This document shows positions 1 to 8,781 of a stretch of DNA of 64,000 nt, in pieces. Made by a program: the position numbers and the translations under genes. Each line of letters starts with the position of its first letter. Positions within the stretch are counted from its first letter, which is position 1. Source of the stretch: Flavobacterium sp. Root420 (lineage in GTDB: Bacteria; Bacteroidota; Bacteroidia; Flavobacteriales; Flavobacteriaceae); contig NZ_LMEF01000012.1 in assembly GCF_001427905.1 (NCBI RefSeq), positions 235,367 through 299,366 of the forward strand. The letters are read 5' to 3'. Below the pieces are notes generated by a model. The model was not told the DNA's origin and did not search any database. It was given only the letters and a program-made list of their open reading frames with translations.

Positions 1-91
1 GTCACTGTGTTGATTTTATTTGGTTAGGATTAACCAGTGCCGTCTCCTAGAGAAATTGTATTGCTAAATTTTTATTTTTTAGATAGTTAAA

Positions 92-124
92 CAGAGAAGA
101 TTTATTTCTTCTCTGTTTTTTTTT
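92..124 (+). terminator. Rho-independent terminator of an off-window gene
   Basis: An 8-bp perfect stem CAGAGAAG/CTTCTCTG with an 8-nt AT loop is followed by nine T. It lies 40-65 bases after stop codons in frames 1 and 3 (TAG at 25-27 and 48-50), so it probably ends a gene that begins left of the window. The exporter gene starts 56 bases further on and is therefore likely to have its own promoter. Confidence 0.8.
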
Positions 125-179
125 ACTATTAAATCAAAAAATATAATCTTAAATTGCTCCTGAATAAATTAATTAGAAA

Positions 180-2372
180 TTGAAAAAATTTACGCATTAT
201 AAACAAGCTGATTTTAAAGATTGCGGACCAACATGTTTGAAAATTATTGCCAAACATTATGGTAAAACAATCAATATTCAGGATTTACGAGACATAAGCG
301 AAACAACTCGTGAGGGAAGTAATTTGCTTTTTTTAAGTGATGCTGCAGAGAAAATTGGTTTTAGGACTTTAGGCGTAAAATTAAATTTAGAGCGATTACA
401 AGAGGCACCTTTGCCATGTATTTTGCATTGGAACAAAAATCATTACGTAGTTCTCTATAAAATCAGGAAAAATAGGTATTATATTTCAGATCCTGGTTTT
501 GGGCTCATTGAATACAATAAAGAAGATTTTATTAAATTCTGGATTGGAAATAATGCCGATAATACGACGAAGGAAGGTGTGGCATTATTGATGGAAGCAG
601 CCCCTAAATTTTACCAGTCTGACTTTGATAAAGAAGAAAATAAAGGATTAGGATTTAGATTGTTATCACAATATGTATTGCGTTATAAATCTTTTCTCAC
701 TCAGTTAAGTATTGGCTTAGTTGCGAGTAGTTTATTAATGCTTATTTCGCCATTTTTAACTCAGAGTATTGTTGATGTTGGTATACAGAATCAAAATATT
801 CATTTCATTTATTTAATACTTTTTGCGCAATTATTCCTTTTTGCAGGAAAAACCGGTTTAGAACTTATTAGAAGCTGGATATTACTTCACCTTTCTACCC
901 GAATCAATATCTCACTCATTTCAGATTTCTTTATTAAACTGATGAATCTGCCAATTTCGTTTTTTGATGTCCGAATGACAAGTGATATTATGCAGCGTAT
1001 TAATGATCATCGGCGTATCGAGAAAATCCTGACCACATCATCTTTAAATGTCTTGTTTTCAGTGATTAATATGGTTGTCTTGGGAGCTGTTCTGGCTTAC
1101 TTTAACCTAAAGATATTCCTGGTGTTTTTTATAGGGAGTCTGCTGTATTTTGGATGGATCACTTTATTTTTAAAAAGGAGGGAAATTTTAGATTACAAAC
1201 GTTTTGCTGAGGTCTCGCAAGAGCAAAGTAAGGTGATGGAATTGATAAACGGAATGCAGGAAATCAAACTTCATAATGCCGAGAAACAAAAACGCTGGGG
1301 TTGGGAATACGTACAGGCAAGACTTTTCAGGGTTTCAATAAAAGGTCTTATTTTAGAGCAAACCCAGACAACAGGCTCTTCTTTTATTAATGAATTGAAA
1401 AACATTTTCATCATATTTCTTTCGGCTAAATTGGTGATTGACGGCTCAATTACACTTGGAATGATGTTGGCGATTAGTTCAATTGTTGGAAGTTTAAATG
1501 GGCCAATAACACAACTTATAGAATTTGTACGAGAATTGCAGGATGCTAAAATATCATTGGCACGACTGTCTGAAATTCATGAGAAAGAAGATGAAATACA
1601 ACAGGAAATCCATCAGACAAATGAAGTTCCGATTGATTGTGATATTACGTTAAAAAATGTTTCCTATCGCTATTTGGGATCCGACATTCCTGTTTTGGAT
1701 GATTTAAATTTAATAATTCCAGCCAATAAAGTAACGGCAATAGTAGGTGTCAGCGGAAGCGGTAAAACAACTTTAATGAAATTGCTTCTTAAATTTTATG
1801 AACCCGAAAAGGGAGAAATAAATATTGGAAATGCCCAGTTAAAAAATATTACCCAAAAAGCCTGGCGATCGAATGTTGGTGCAGTAATGCAGGAAGGTTT
1901 TATTTTTAGTGATACGATTGCTAATAATATTGCTTTTGGAGTTGATAAAATAGATAAAGAACGTTTGGTATACGCATCAGATGTCGCCAATATAAAAGAA
2001 TATATTAGTGAATTGCCTTTGGGCTATAATACCAAAATTGGAGCAGAAGGATTAGGAATGAGTACCGGACAAAAACAAAGATTATTGATTGCAAGAGCAG
2101 TTTATAAAAACCCCGAAATATTGTTTTTTGATGAAGCAACTTCGGCCTTAGATGCTAATAATGAAAAAGCAATTATGCAAAAACTGGATACATTTTTTAA
2201 AAATAAAACGGTTATCGTGATCGCACACCGACTGAGTACAGTAATGAATGCGGATCAGATTGTGGTTCTGGATAAAGGGAAAATTATCGAAATTGGAAAC
2301 CATTCAGCGCTGGTAGAACAAAAAGGAAATTATTTTGAGTTGGTTAAAAATCAATTGCAACTAGGGAATTAA
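180..2372 (+). CDS. Peptidase-domain ABC exporter (C39 family, bacteriocin/peptide secretion)
   Basis: Inner-membrane ABC exporter that cuts a double-glycine-type leader from a peptide and exports it. The N-terminal C39 cysteine peptidase domain (about 1-130) shows the DCGPTCL motif with Cys15, and His88 and Asp104 in HYVVLY and SDPGFG. A six-helix membrane domain spans about 165-460. The ATPase domain has Walker A GVSGSGKTT (523-531), signature MSTGQKQR, Walker B with Asp651-Glu652 and H-loop His683, all intact. 730 aa is normal for the family. The start is TTG at 180; it puts the catalytic Cys at residue 15, as usual, and no ATG lies close upstream. The HlyD gene follows after 3 bases, so the two form one transcription unit. 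The peptide substrate is not visible here. Family call firm; substrate unknown. Confidence 0.93.
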   Translation: MKKFTHYKQADFKDCGPTCLKIIAKHYGKTINIQDLRDISETTREGSNLLFLSDAAEKIGFRTLGVKLNLERLQEAPLPCILHWNKNHYVVLYKIRKNRYYISDPGFGLIEYNKEDFIKFWIGNNADNTTKEGVALLMEAAPKFYQSDFDKEENKGLGFRLLSQYVLRYKSFLTQLSIGLVASSLLMLISPFLTQSIVDVGIQNQNIHFIYLILFAQLFLFAGKTGLELIRSWILLHLSTRINISLISDFFIKLMNLPISFFDVRMTSDIMQRINDHRRIEKILTTSSLNVLFSVINMVVLGAVLAYFNLKIFLVFFIGSLLYFGWITLFLKRREILDYKRFAEVSQEQSKVMELINGMQEIKLHNAEKQKRWGWEYVQARLFRVSIKGLILEQTQTTGSSFINELKNIFIIFLSAKLVIDGSITLGMMLAISSIVGSLNGPITQLIEFVRELQDAKISLARLSEIHEKEDEIQQEIHQTNEVPIDCDITLKNVSYRYLGSDIPVLDDLNLIIPANKVTAIVGVSGSGKTTLMKLLLKFYEPEKGEINIGNAQLKNITQKAWRSNVGAVMQEGFIFSDTIANNIAFGVDKIDKERLVYASDVANIKEYISELPLGYNTKIGAEGLGMSTGQKQRLLIARAVYKNPEILFFDEATSALDANNEKAIMQKLDTFFKNKTVIVIAHRLSTVMNADQIVVLDKGKIIEIGNHSALVEQKGNYFELVKNQLQLGN

Positions 2373-2375
2373 ATT

Positions 2376-3671
2376 ATGGCAGAAGATAATACTACATTCG
2401 AATTAAGAAGTGAAGAAGTTCAGGACATTCTCACCAAAGTGCCGCATTGGATGATCCGATGGGGAACTGTTTTGATATTTGCCATCATTTTTATACTCTT
2501 TTTTGTTTCCTGGTTTATAAAATATCCTGATGTTGTAAATACGGAGATTGTAATTACAACCAATATTCCACCGGAGAAAATTGTGTCAAAATCATCGGGC
2601 AGAATTGAAGCCATTTTAGTAAAAAATAAAGCCATAGTTTCAAAAAATACGACACTGGCTATTATTGAAAATACAGCCAATTATAAAGATGTTTTTTTGC
2701 TGAAAAGCATTGCAGATAATTATAATATCAACGATTCAAAAAAGGCATTTCCGTTTGCTTTATTAAAAAACAAACAATTGGGAGAAATTGAAAGCGCTTT
2801 TGCGGTTTTTCAAAAAGATTATGAGGCGGAGCAGCTCAATAAAAACTTACAGCCTTTTGAAGTTGAGAACAGGGCCCAGCTTTCAGAAAAAATTCAGATT
2901 AAAGAAAGACTCGATATTCTGCAACAGCAAAAAGTGATAAACGAAAGCGAGCTACAACTACAGAAAAATGAAATTGCCCGTTTTGAAACCCTGTTCAATA
3001 AAGGAATTATTTCAGCCCAGGAAATGGAAGCCAAGAAATTAGGCTATCTTCAGGCTCAAAAGAGTTATAGGGGCTTATTAACGTCAATATCTCAATTACG
3101 GTCCTCTTTGATTGACAACAAAAAATTGAGCCAGAATTCGCAGATAAGTGGCACTAAGGAGGAAGTTAACCTTGGTAGGAACATGGCGCAGTCCTTTTAT
3201 CAGCTAAAAAAAGTAATAAAAGACTGGGAATTGGCCTATACCTTAAAATCATCTGTAAATGGCGTGGTTACTTTCTTGCAAGTCTGGACAGAAAATCAAA
3301 CTATAAATACCGGCGATAATGTATTTTCAATTATTCCTGACACAAAAAATGGTTTTATCGGAAAAGTAAAAGCTCCAGCACTAAATTCCGGGAAAATAAA
3401 AGTGGGACAAAAAGTGAATATCCGCCTGGCGAATTTTCCAGATCGGGAATTTGGGGTATTAAGAGGTAAAATTCAAAATATATCGCTTGTTCCGGATAAA
3501 GATGGAAATCTGCTTTTGGATGTTGCACTTCCAAATGGTTTGTTGACTTCATACAACAAACAAATTGTATTTCAGCAGGAAATGAAGGGAAGCGCTGAAA
3601 TTGTAACCGAAGATTTACGATTAATTGAAAGAATTTTATATCAATTTAAGAGTATATTTGAACAAGTTTAA
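2376..3671 (+). CDS. HlyD-family periplasmic adaptor of the C39 exporter
   Basis: Membrane-fusion protein expected to link the upstream ABC exporter to an outer-membrane TolC-type channel. One N-terminal membrane helix (about 28-48, IFAIIFILFFVSWF) is followed by a biotinyl-lipoyl-like half (about 60-100), a long charged coiled-coil hairpin (about 125-265) and a C-terminal barrel (about 290-400). 431 aa is usual for adaptors of peptide exporters. The ATG lies 3 bases after the exporter stop, which implies translational coupling. No TolC homologue is in the window, so the channel must be encoded elsewhere. Confidence 0.9.
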   Translation: MAEDNTTFELRSEEVQDILTKVPHWMIRWGTVLIFAIIFILFFVSWFIKYPDVVNTEIVITTNIPPEKIVSKSSGRIEAILVKNKAIVSKNTTLAIIENTANYKDVFLLKSIADNYNINDSKKAFPFALLKNKQLGEIESAFAVFQKDYEAEQLNKNLQPFEVENRAQLSEKIQIKERLDILQQQKVINESELQLQKNEIARFETLFNKGIISAQEMEAKKLGYLQAQKSYRGLLTSISQLRSSLIDNKKLSQNSQISGTKEEVNLGRNMAQSFYQLKKVIKDWELAYTLKSSVNGVVTFLQVWTENQTINTGDNVFSIIPDTKNGFIGKVKAPALNSGKIKVGQKVNIRLANFPDREFGVLRGKIQNISLVPDKDGNLLLDVALPNGLLTSYNKQIVFQQEMKGSAEIVTEDLRLIERILYQFKSIFEQV

Positions 3672-3714
3672 AAAATAACCACAAACTATTTAACCAACCA
3701 CAAACCATTTTCTA

Positions 3715-5355
3715 ATGAAGAAAACTTTATTTATTGTTCTTGTTTTATTATTTCAAAATGCATTTTCAAAACCCATAACCGAAACTCAAAAACTTGCGAT
3801 GACGTGCAAAGTTTGGGGTTTTTTAAAATATTACCATCCAAATGTTGCTGACGGAAGTAAAAACTGGGACGAACAATTGTTTCAAGTTTTACCAAAAGTC
3901 GAAGAAGCACAAACGGCCGAAGCTTATTCTTTGGTAATAGAAAATTGGATAATTTCTTTAGGAGAAGTTAAAGCGTATAAAATTGCGACACCTGCTTCAA
4001 AAAAAATATATTTTGACAAAAACTTCGATTTGTCATGGTTTTCAAAAAATGATTTATTCTCTAAATCACTTTCAAAAAAATTAAAGTTTATTGAAGAAAA
4101 CAGAATTCAGGGACAGCAATTTTACTACACCTCAGAACCTTATATAAAAGTTCAAAATGAAATTAAATATCCTGATTTTAAATGGTCAGATAAGAATTTG
4201 CGTCTTTTGGCTCTTTTTCGATATTGGAATCAGATAGAATATTTTTTTCCATATAAATATAAAATGGATGAAAATTGGGATGCTGTGTTAATCGAAATGC
4301 TGCCAAAATTTGTAAAATCAGAATCAGAGATGGATTTTGTTTTGGCAATGCGTGAAATTTCAATAAAATTAGATGACACACATTCTTCTACTTCAACATT
4401 TAAGCTGTATGATTATTTTGGTGATAAATTTGTCTCTTTTGATGTTGCCTTTATTGATAATAAAGCTGTTGTTGTCAAATTTAAAAATGATTCGCTGTCT
4501 AAAAATGATGATGTTAGAATTGGAGACGTAATTACAAAAGTGGACGGGAAAACGGTGGAAGATCTACTGAATGAAAAGCTGAAATATGTTGAAGGATCAA
4601 ACAGACCTGCCATTTTAAAAAATATTTACTGGACAGTTTTTAATGGAAAAACAGAGTCAATCGAAATTGAATTTAGTCGTGAAAACAAGGTTTCCAACAA
4701 AACAATTAAGAGATATAAATATCAGAATTTAAAAATTCAATTTCCTGATAAAGAGAAGTGGAAACTTTTAGAAAATAACATTGGATATATTGATGTTGAA
4801 TCTATTAATGAAAACGAACTTCCTGCTGTTATGGAACAATTTAAAAACACAACAGCCATTATTTACGATGTCAGACATTATCCTCAAGAACCTAATATCG
4901 AGGAAGCTCTTGCAGCCTATCTATATCCTGAAAATAAAGCATATGCAAAATTTATTGACGCAGATTTGACATATCCGGGCCGATATGTTTGGAGAGAAGA
5001 TCAAAAAACGGGAAAAACAAATCCAGATTACTACAAAGGAAAAGTGATTATTTTAGAGAATGAATATACTCAAAGTCACGGAGAACATTTGGTAATGTGT
5101 TTGCAAGCGACACCAAATGCTGCAATAATTGGCAGTCAGACAGCTGGTGCTGATGGCGGCGTCTGCCAGTATGAAATTATAAAAGGATACAATACAATAT
5201 TTACCGGTTTTGGTATTTTTTATCCCAATAAAAAAGAAACCCAACGCATTGGGATTGTTCCAGATATCGAAGTAAAACCAACTATTCTAGGCATTCAGCA
5301 AGGAAGAGATGAGGTTTTAGACCGAGCAATTCTTTTTGCAAAAAATGAAAAATAA
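3715..5355 (+). CDS. Secreted S41 family peptidase (tail-specific protease type)
   Basis: Exported serine peptidase. A signal peptide (MKKTLFIVLVLLFQNAFS) leads into an N-terminal helical region with the KVWGFLKYYHPNV segment seen in flavobacterial S41 proteins. A PDZ-like domain follows (about 240-310; DVRIGDVITKVDGK), then the S41 catalytic fold (about 345-540). The likely nucleophile is Ser454 in YTQSHGEH, followed by GSQTAGADGG, which matches the usual TAG/GG oxyanion region. Length 546 aa. It starts 43 bases after the adaptor gene on the same strand, so it could be part of that transcription unit, but a role in peptide maturation is only a guess. It ends at a strong palindromic terminator. 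Confidence 0.85.
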   Translation: MKKTLFIVLVLLFQNAFSKPITETQKLAMTCKVWGFLKYYHPNVADGSKNWDEQLFQVLPKVEEAQTAEAYSLVIENWIISLGEVKAYKIATPASKKIYFDKNFDLSWFSKNDLFSKSLSKKLKFIEENRIQGQQFYYTSEPYIKVQNEIKYPDFKWSDKNLRLLALFRYWNQIEYFFPYKYKMDENWDAVLIEMLPKFVKSESEMDFVLAMREISIKLDDTHSSTSTFKLYDYFGDKFVSFDVAFIDNKAVVVKFKNDSLSKNDDVRIGDVITKVDGKTVEDLLNEKLKYVEGSNRPAILKNIYWTVFNGKTESIEIEFSRENKVSNKTIKRYKYQNLKIQFPDKEKWKLLENNIGYIDVESINENELPAVMEQFKNTTAIIYDVRHYPQEPNIEEALAAYLYPENKAYAKFIDADLTYPGRYVWREDQKTGKTNPDYYKGKVIILENEYTQSHGEHLVMCLQATPNAAIIGSQTAGADGGVCQYEIIKGYNTIFTGFGIFYPNKKETQRIGIVPDIEVKPTILGIQQGRDEVLDRAILFAKNEK

Positions 5356-5367
5356 AAATTATGTAAT

Positions 5368-5408
5368 CTTTGTCAAAGTTTCAAACTTTGACAAAGATGT
5401 TTTTTTTA
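5368..5408 (+). terminator. Palindromic terminator between convergent genes (repeat copy 1)
   Basis: A perfect 14-bp stem with a one-base centre (5368-5396; each arm contains CTTTGTCAAAG) is followed by a T run on the plus strand. It sits between the converging S41 peptidase and trmN6 genes and could stop both. The same 29-bp palindrome occurs again at 62373-62403, so it is a dispersed repeat as well as a terminator. Confidence 0.7.
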
Positions 5409-6113
5409 CATCTTCAAATAAAATTCCTTTGTCAATTCGATATATTCAGGAGTATAAACATGTCTGGCGATTTCGATAATCAATTCATCGATTTCAATTT
5501 CCGGATTTTCATTTCGGCTAAAAGCCAATAAACTGCGCTTGATTTCAGATTTTGGAGTTCCTTTTACGCGGGTAATTTTTATTGGATATAATTCGGATTC
5601 CCTTGCTAAAGCAATAAAATTTTCTTCTTCTTTGAAAGGTAGAATTAAAGCGAATATTCCGTTTTCTGAAAGTAATAAATCGGCTGCTTCAACTAAGTCT
5701 TCAAAAGGCATGGCGTCTTGAAAACGGGCTAAATCACGTTGTTCGTTTTCTGTTTTGTAATCTTCAGCATAAAATGGAGGGTTCGATACAATCAGATCAT
5801 ATTCATCCTCAGGTTCTTCAATAAATTCATCTAAACCTGCATGAAAACAAAATAATCGGTCTCCCCAGGCAGAATTTTCGAAGTTTTCTACCGCTTGCTC
5901 ATACGCATCTTCGTCAATTTCAAGAGCATCAATTTGTTCCGCATTCGTTCGTTGAGCTAGCATTAAGGCAATAATTCCAGTTCCTGCACCAACATCCAAT
6001 ATACTAAAAGGATTGTGTTCAATTGGAGCCCAAGAACCCAATAAAACACCGTCTGTACCAACTTTCATAGCGGTTTTATCTTGTTGAACCGAGAATTGTT
6101 TGAATGTAAACAT
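5406..6113 (-). CDS. trmN6: tRNA1(Val) (adenine(37)-N6)-methyltransferase
   Basis: SAM-dependent methyltransferase of the YfiC/TrmN6 family, which methylates N6 of A37 in tRNA1(Val) in the cytoplasm. The SAM-binding motif ILDVGAGTG is at 38-46 and the N6-adenine catalytic motif NPPF at 111-114. The N-terminal FTFKQFSVQQD start and the 235-aa length fit the family. It converges with the S41 peptidase gene. A repeat-laden gap and a four-helix-bundle gene separate it from rimM, which probably is not co-transcribed with it. Closely related 23S rRNA methyltransferases share the NPPF motif, so the exact substrate is inferred. Confidence 0.88.
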   Translation of the reverse strand: MFTFKQFSVQQDKTAMKVGTDGVLLGSWAPIEHNPFSILDVGAGTGIIALMLAQRTNAEQIDALEIDEDAYEQAVENFENSAWGDRLFCFHAGLDEFIEEPEDEYDLIVSNPPFYAEDYKTENEQRDLARFQDAMPFEDLVEAADLLLSENGIFALILPFKEEENFIALARESELYPIKITRVKGTPKSEIKRSLLAFSRNENPEIEIDELIIEIARHVYTPEYIELTKEFYLKM

Positions 6114-6115
6114 AT

Positions 6116-6250
6116 AAAGAGAAATTTCAATTTTTTAAATTCCAAATTCCAACTCAAAAGGAAATTCCAAAAAAGAAATTCCAAATTCCAAAATCGGAAA
6201 GATTTTTTTTCAATTTTTAAATTCCAATTTCCAATTGAAAAGAGTAAATT
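6116..6250. repeat. Cluster of AATTCCAA-type repeats, left of the four-helix-bundle gene
   Basis: At least eight copies of AAATTCCAA or its complement occur in about 135 bases, in both orientations. Similar clusters lie at 6655-6700, 6805-6845, 34076-34115 and 54483-54520. They encode nothing credible; a 71-codon frame across them is repeat-derived. Confidence 0.7.
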
Positions 6251-6297
6251 CTTGAGATTGATTTGTTTTGCAAAAATAAGATTAAAATTGTCGTAAA

Positions 6298-6648
6298 TTA
6301 TTTTGATGCTTTGGTAATTATTGCTGATAGAATTTTCCTTAATTCTTCTATTTCAAATAATAATGATTCAGAAAAAATAGCTTGATCAGGGTTTAATTCA
6401 TGTAATAATCTCAACCAAAATTTAGATTCTTTCGCTTCTTTTCGAGATATTTTAAGTCTAAATAATAAATCCTTGTCTCCAAGCTTTTCATTCGCTTCAA
6501 TATAATTGGCACCAACAGAGCCTGAAGATCTTACTAATTGTTTTCCGTCTTCAATATTGGATGTAGTTTTTGCTAATAATCTGATGTAAATTCGACACTC
6601 TTTAGCGAATAGAAAAGTTCTTTCCTCTAAGTTGTAAGGTTTATTCAT
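6298..6648 (-). CDS. Four-helix-bundle protein (23S rRNA intervening-sequence family)
   Basis: A 116-aa, highly helical protein matching the small four-helix-bundle family first seen in 23S rRNA intervening sequences and related to the accessory protein Avd of diversity-generating retroelements. Recognised from RSSGSVGANYIEANE and the SRKEAKESKFWLRLL segment. The molecular role in stand-alone copies is unknown; the fold binds nucleic acid in Avd. It sits alone between trmN6 and rimM and is flanked on both sides by AATTCCAA repeat clusters. No reverse transcriptase or variable repeat is nearby. Confidence 0.85.
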   Translation of the reverse strand: MNKPYNLEERTFLFAKECRIYIRLLAKTTSNIEDGKQLVRSSGSVGANYIEANEKLGDKDLLFRLKISRKEAKESKFWLRLLHELNPDQAIFSESLLFEIEELRKILSAIITKASK

Positions 6649-6654
6649 AAAGTA

Positions 6655-6845
6655 AAATAAATTCCAATTTTTAAAATTCCAATTTCCAATTAATTGGAGT
6701 TTTAAAGATATAGTAAAAGTTTTAAAATATAGTATTTTTCTTTCAAATTTATTTTAAGTAAGCCAAGGACTGAATTTTAGAAATAAAATTTAAGACTTTC
6801 TCCAGTTTTTGGAATTTGGAATTTCAACAATTTGGAATTTTCCTT
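6655..6845. repeat. AATTCCAA repeats, right of the four-helix-bundle gene
   Basis: Two clusters (about 6660-6700 and 6805-6845) of AATTCCAA/TTGGAATT surround a plain AT-rich middle. With the cluster at 6116-6250 they bracket the four-helix-bundle gene. Confidence 0.65.
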
Positions 6846-7370
6846 TTACAAGTACATTTCAACAAGTCCTTCAGGCAAGTTCATGATAACCTTCTTGTTT
6901 TCTCTGTCAATTTTTACAAGGAAATGATCGATCATCGGAATTAGCATTTCGACTTCGCCATTTAAAACTTCAAAAAGAGGTTGTGCTGTAGTATCGTTTA
7001 CAGCAACTATTTTTCCAAAAACACCTAAACGCTGGTCTTCGATTTCGAAACCAATAACTTCATGGAAATAAAATTTATTGCCGGAAAGTTTTGGCAACAT
7101 ACTTAAAGGAAGATAAATAGCATTACCCATAATAGCATCTGCATCTTCTTCAGTGTTCATATCTTCAAAACGGATTCTAAGGAAATCGTTTTTGTGTAAA
7201 GAACTTTTTTCAATAAAAAAAGGAACCAAGTGTTTGTTGCATTCAACAAACACTGATTCCAGGTTTTCGTATAACTCAGGTTCGTCCGTGTCTAAATAAG
7301 CCAGAACTTCACCTTTGAAACTAAATTTTTTAGCGATTTTACCTAAATAAAAACATTCTTCTTTACGCAT
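6846..7370 (-). CDS. rimM: Ribosome maturation factor RimM
   Basis: Cytoplasmic 16S rRNA processing factor that binds ribosomal protein uS19 during assembly of the 30S head. The N-terminal RimM domain begins ECFYLGKIAKKFSFKGEVLAYLDTD (in two parts: LGKIAKKF and KGEVLAYL) and a C-terminal PRC-barrel covers about 95-174 (KFYFHEVIGFEIED). 174 aa is normal. It lies 15 bases downstream of rpsP on the same strand, the usual rpsP-rimM pairing, so it is probably co-transcribed from the rpsP promoter. Confidence 0.95.
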   Translation of the reverse strand: MRKEECFYLGKIAKKFSFKGEVLAYLDTDEPELYENLESVFVECNKHLVPFFIEKSSLHKNDFLRIRFEDMNTEEDADAIMGNAIYLPLSMLPKLSGNKFYFHEVIGFEIEDQRLGVFGKIVAVNDTTAQPLFEVLNGEVEMLIPMIDHFLVKIDRENKKVIMNLPEGLVEMYL

Positions 7371-7385
7371 TCTCGCTAAGTAAAA

Positions 7386-7958
7386 TTATGCTTCAGTTGT
7401 TTCGTTATTTTCTTCAGCAGCAGGAGCTTCTTCAGTAGCAGCTTCCGCTTCAACTTCAGCAACTTCTTCTTCAACTGCAGGAGTTGCAGCAGCGATAGCA
7501 TCAGCTTCAGCCTGAGCTGCAGCAGCTAAACGTTTAGCGTTAACTTCTTGTTCTGCTTTAAAAGCTTTAGCTCTTGCATCAGCTTGCGCTTTTGTTAAAC
7601 CGTCTTTTTTAGCATCAACTTTTCCAGCTTTAGCTTCTAACCAGGCAGCTAATTTAGCATCAGCTTGTTCTTGAGTTAAAGCACCTTTGCGAATACCTCC
7701 ATCAAGGTGGTGTTTCAATAAAGCACCTTTGTAAGAAAGAATTGCTCTGGCAGTATCAGTAGGCTGTGCACCATTGTGCAACCATTTTACCGCGCTATCA
7801 ATGTTTAATTCGATAGTTGCAGGGTTTGTGTTTGGATTGTAAGTACCGATTTTCTCTAAGTATTTACCATCTCTTTTTGAGCGTGCATCTGCAGCTACAA
7901 CCCAGTAAAAAGGTTTTTGTTTTTTACCGTGTCTTTGTAATCTAATTTTTACTGACAT
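7386..7958 (-). CDS. rpsP: Small-subunit ribosomal protein bS16 with Ala/Glu-rich C-terminal extension
   Basis: Ribosomal protein of the 30S body. The first ~80 residues are a standard bS16 (VKIRLQRHGKKQKPFYWVVA, then KYLEKIGTYNPNTNP). About 110 further residues form a low-complexity tail, first basic and helical (AKAFKAEQEVNAKRLAAAAQ), then acidic (EEVAEVEAEAATEEAPAAEE). Bacterial bS16 is usually 80-90 aa, so at 190 aa this is more than double; long tails are known in Bacteroidota. A -7-like TATCTTTG lies at 8015-8008 on the minus strand. First gene of rpsP-rimM. Confidence 0.95.
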   Translation of the reverse strand: MSVKIRLQRHGKKQKPFYWVVAADARSKRDGKYLEKIGTYNPNTNPATIELNIDSAVKWLHNGAQPTDTARAILSYKGALLKHHLDGGIRKGALTQEQADAKLAAWLEAKAGKVDAKKDGLTKAQADARAKAFKAEQEVNAKRLAAAAQAEADAIAAATPAVEEEVAEVEAEAATEEAPAAEENNETTEA

Positions 7959-8156
7959 AATCTTATGATTAAATTTTGAGGTACTCGACCTCTGTTAATT
8001 AAGGGCGCAAAGATATAATTTTTTTGTGAATTATACGTTCCAAACAGTATTAAATATATTTGAGATAGATTTTTGCCGTTTTTTGAGGTTTTTAGTCTCT
8101 AATTTTTAAATATCTATTTCAAATAAAAAGGTACTTTTGTATCAAATTCATTCTAT

Positions 8157-8648
8157 ATGAAAAAAATCTCTTATTTTTTATCACTTCTTTTTATCATTAC
8201 ATCTTGTACTGAAGACGTAAAATTCAATAATCCGGCATTTCAAACCTTAAAGGATAATGTTTTTTGGAGAGCTATTGGGTATAAAGCGCAATCAGTGACA
8301 AACGGAAATATGACTATTGAAGGAACTTTAGGATACGAAAAAGTGAGTTTACAAATACCTTCACCTATTGTACAAACATATGTTCTTGGACGTGATAATG
8401 TTGCAAAGGCATCTTATTCAAATACTTTTCCGGGACAATTGGCCGAATTTACTACTGGTGAAAACAGAGGCACCGGTCAGATTGTTGTAACAGAATTTAA
8501 TACGGAAACAAATACGATTTCAGGGACATTTAAATTTACTGCTATTAATGAGGATGAAACTGATGTTGAAAACCCAAGAGTTACTTTTACAGAAGGTGTT
8601 TTTTACAAAGTTCCTGTTTCCCTGACGAGTAACTTCCTTGCAAATTAA
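8157..8648 (+). CDS. DUF6252-like lipoprotein
   Basis: A 163-aa exported lipoprotein of unknown function. The signal peptide ends in a lipobox (FIITSC) with Cys at about residue 17. The rest is rich in beta-strand residues and begins with NPAFQTLKDNVFWRA, a pattern I associate with the DUF6252 family of flavobacterial lipoproteins. A -7 element TACTTTTG lies at 8132-8139, 18 bases before the ATG. It stands alone, divergent from rpsP. Confidence 0.7.
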   Translation: MKKISYFLSLLFIITSCTEDVKFNNPAFQTLKDNVFWRAIGYKAQSVTNGNMTIEGTLGYEKVSLQIPSPIVQTYVLGRDNVAKASYSNTFPGQLAEFTTGENRGTGQIVVTEFNTETNTISGTFKFTAINEDETDVENPRVTFTEGVFYKVPVSLTSNFLAN

Positions 8649-8781
8649 TTTTTTAATTTGTGATAGATTGATTTTAGTGGATTCTGCTTTTTAAATCAAA
8701 ATAAAAACATAAATAAACTAATATATAGTAGATTACGGAAAAATAAGACTACATTTGCTACATTATTATAAATAAGTACAT

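Noticed and set aside
6081..6296. 71-codon plus-strand frame beside trmN6
   Set aside because: It is made of AATTCCAA repeats, giving a monotonous Lys/Phe/Asn/Ser sequence.
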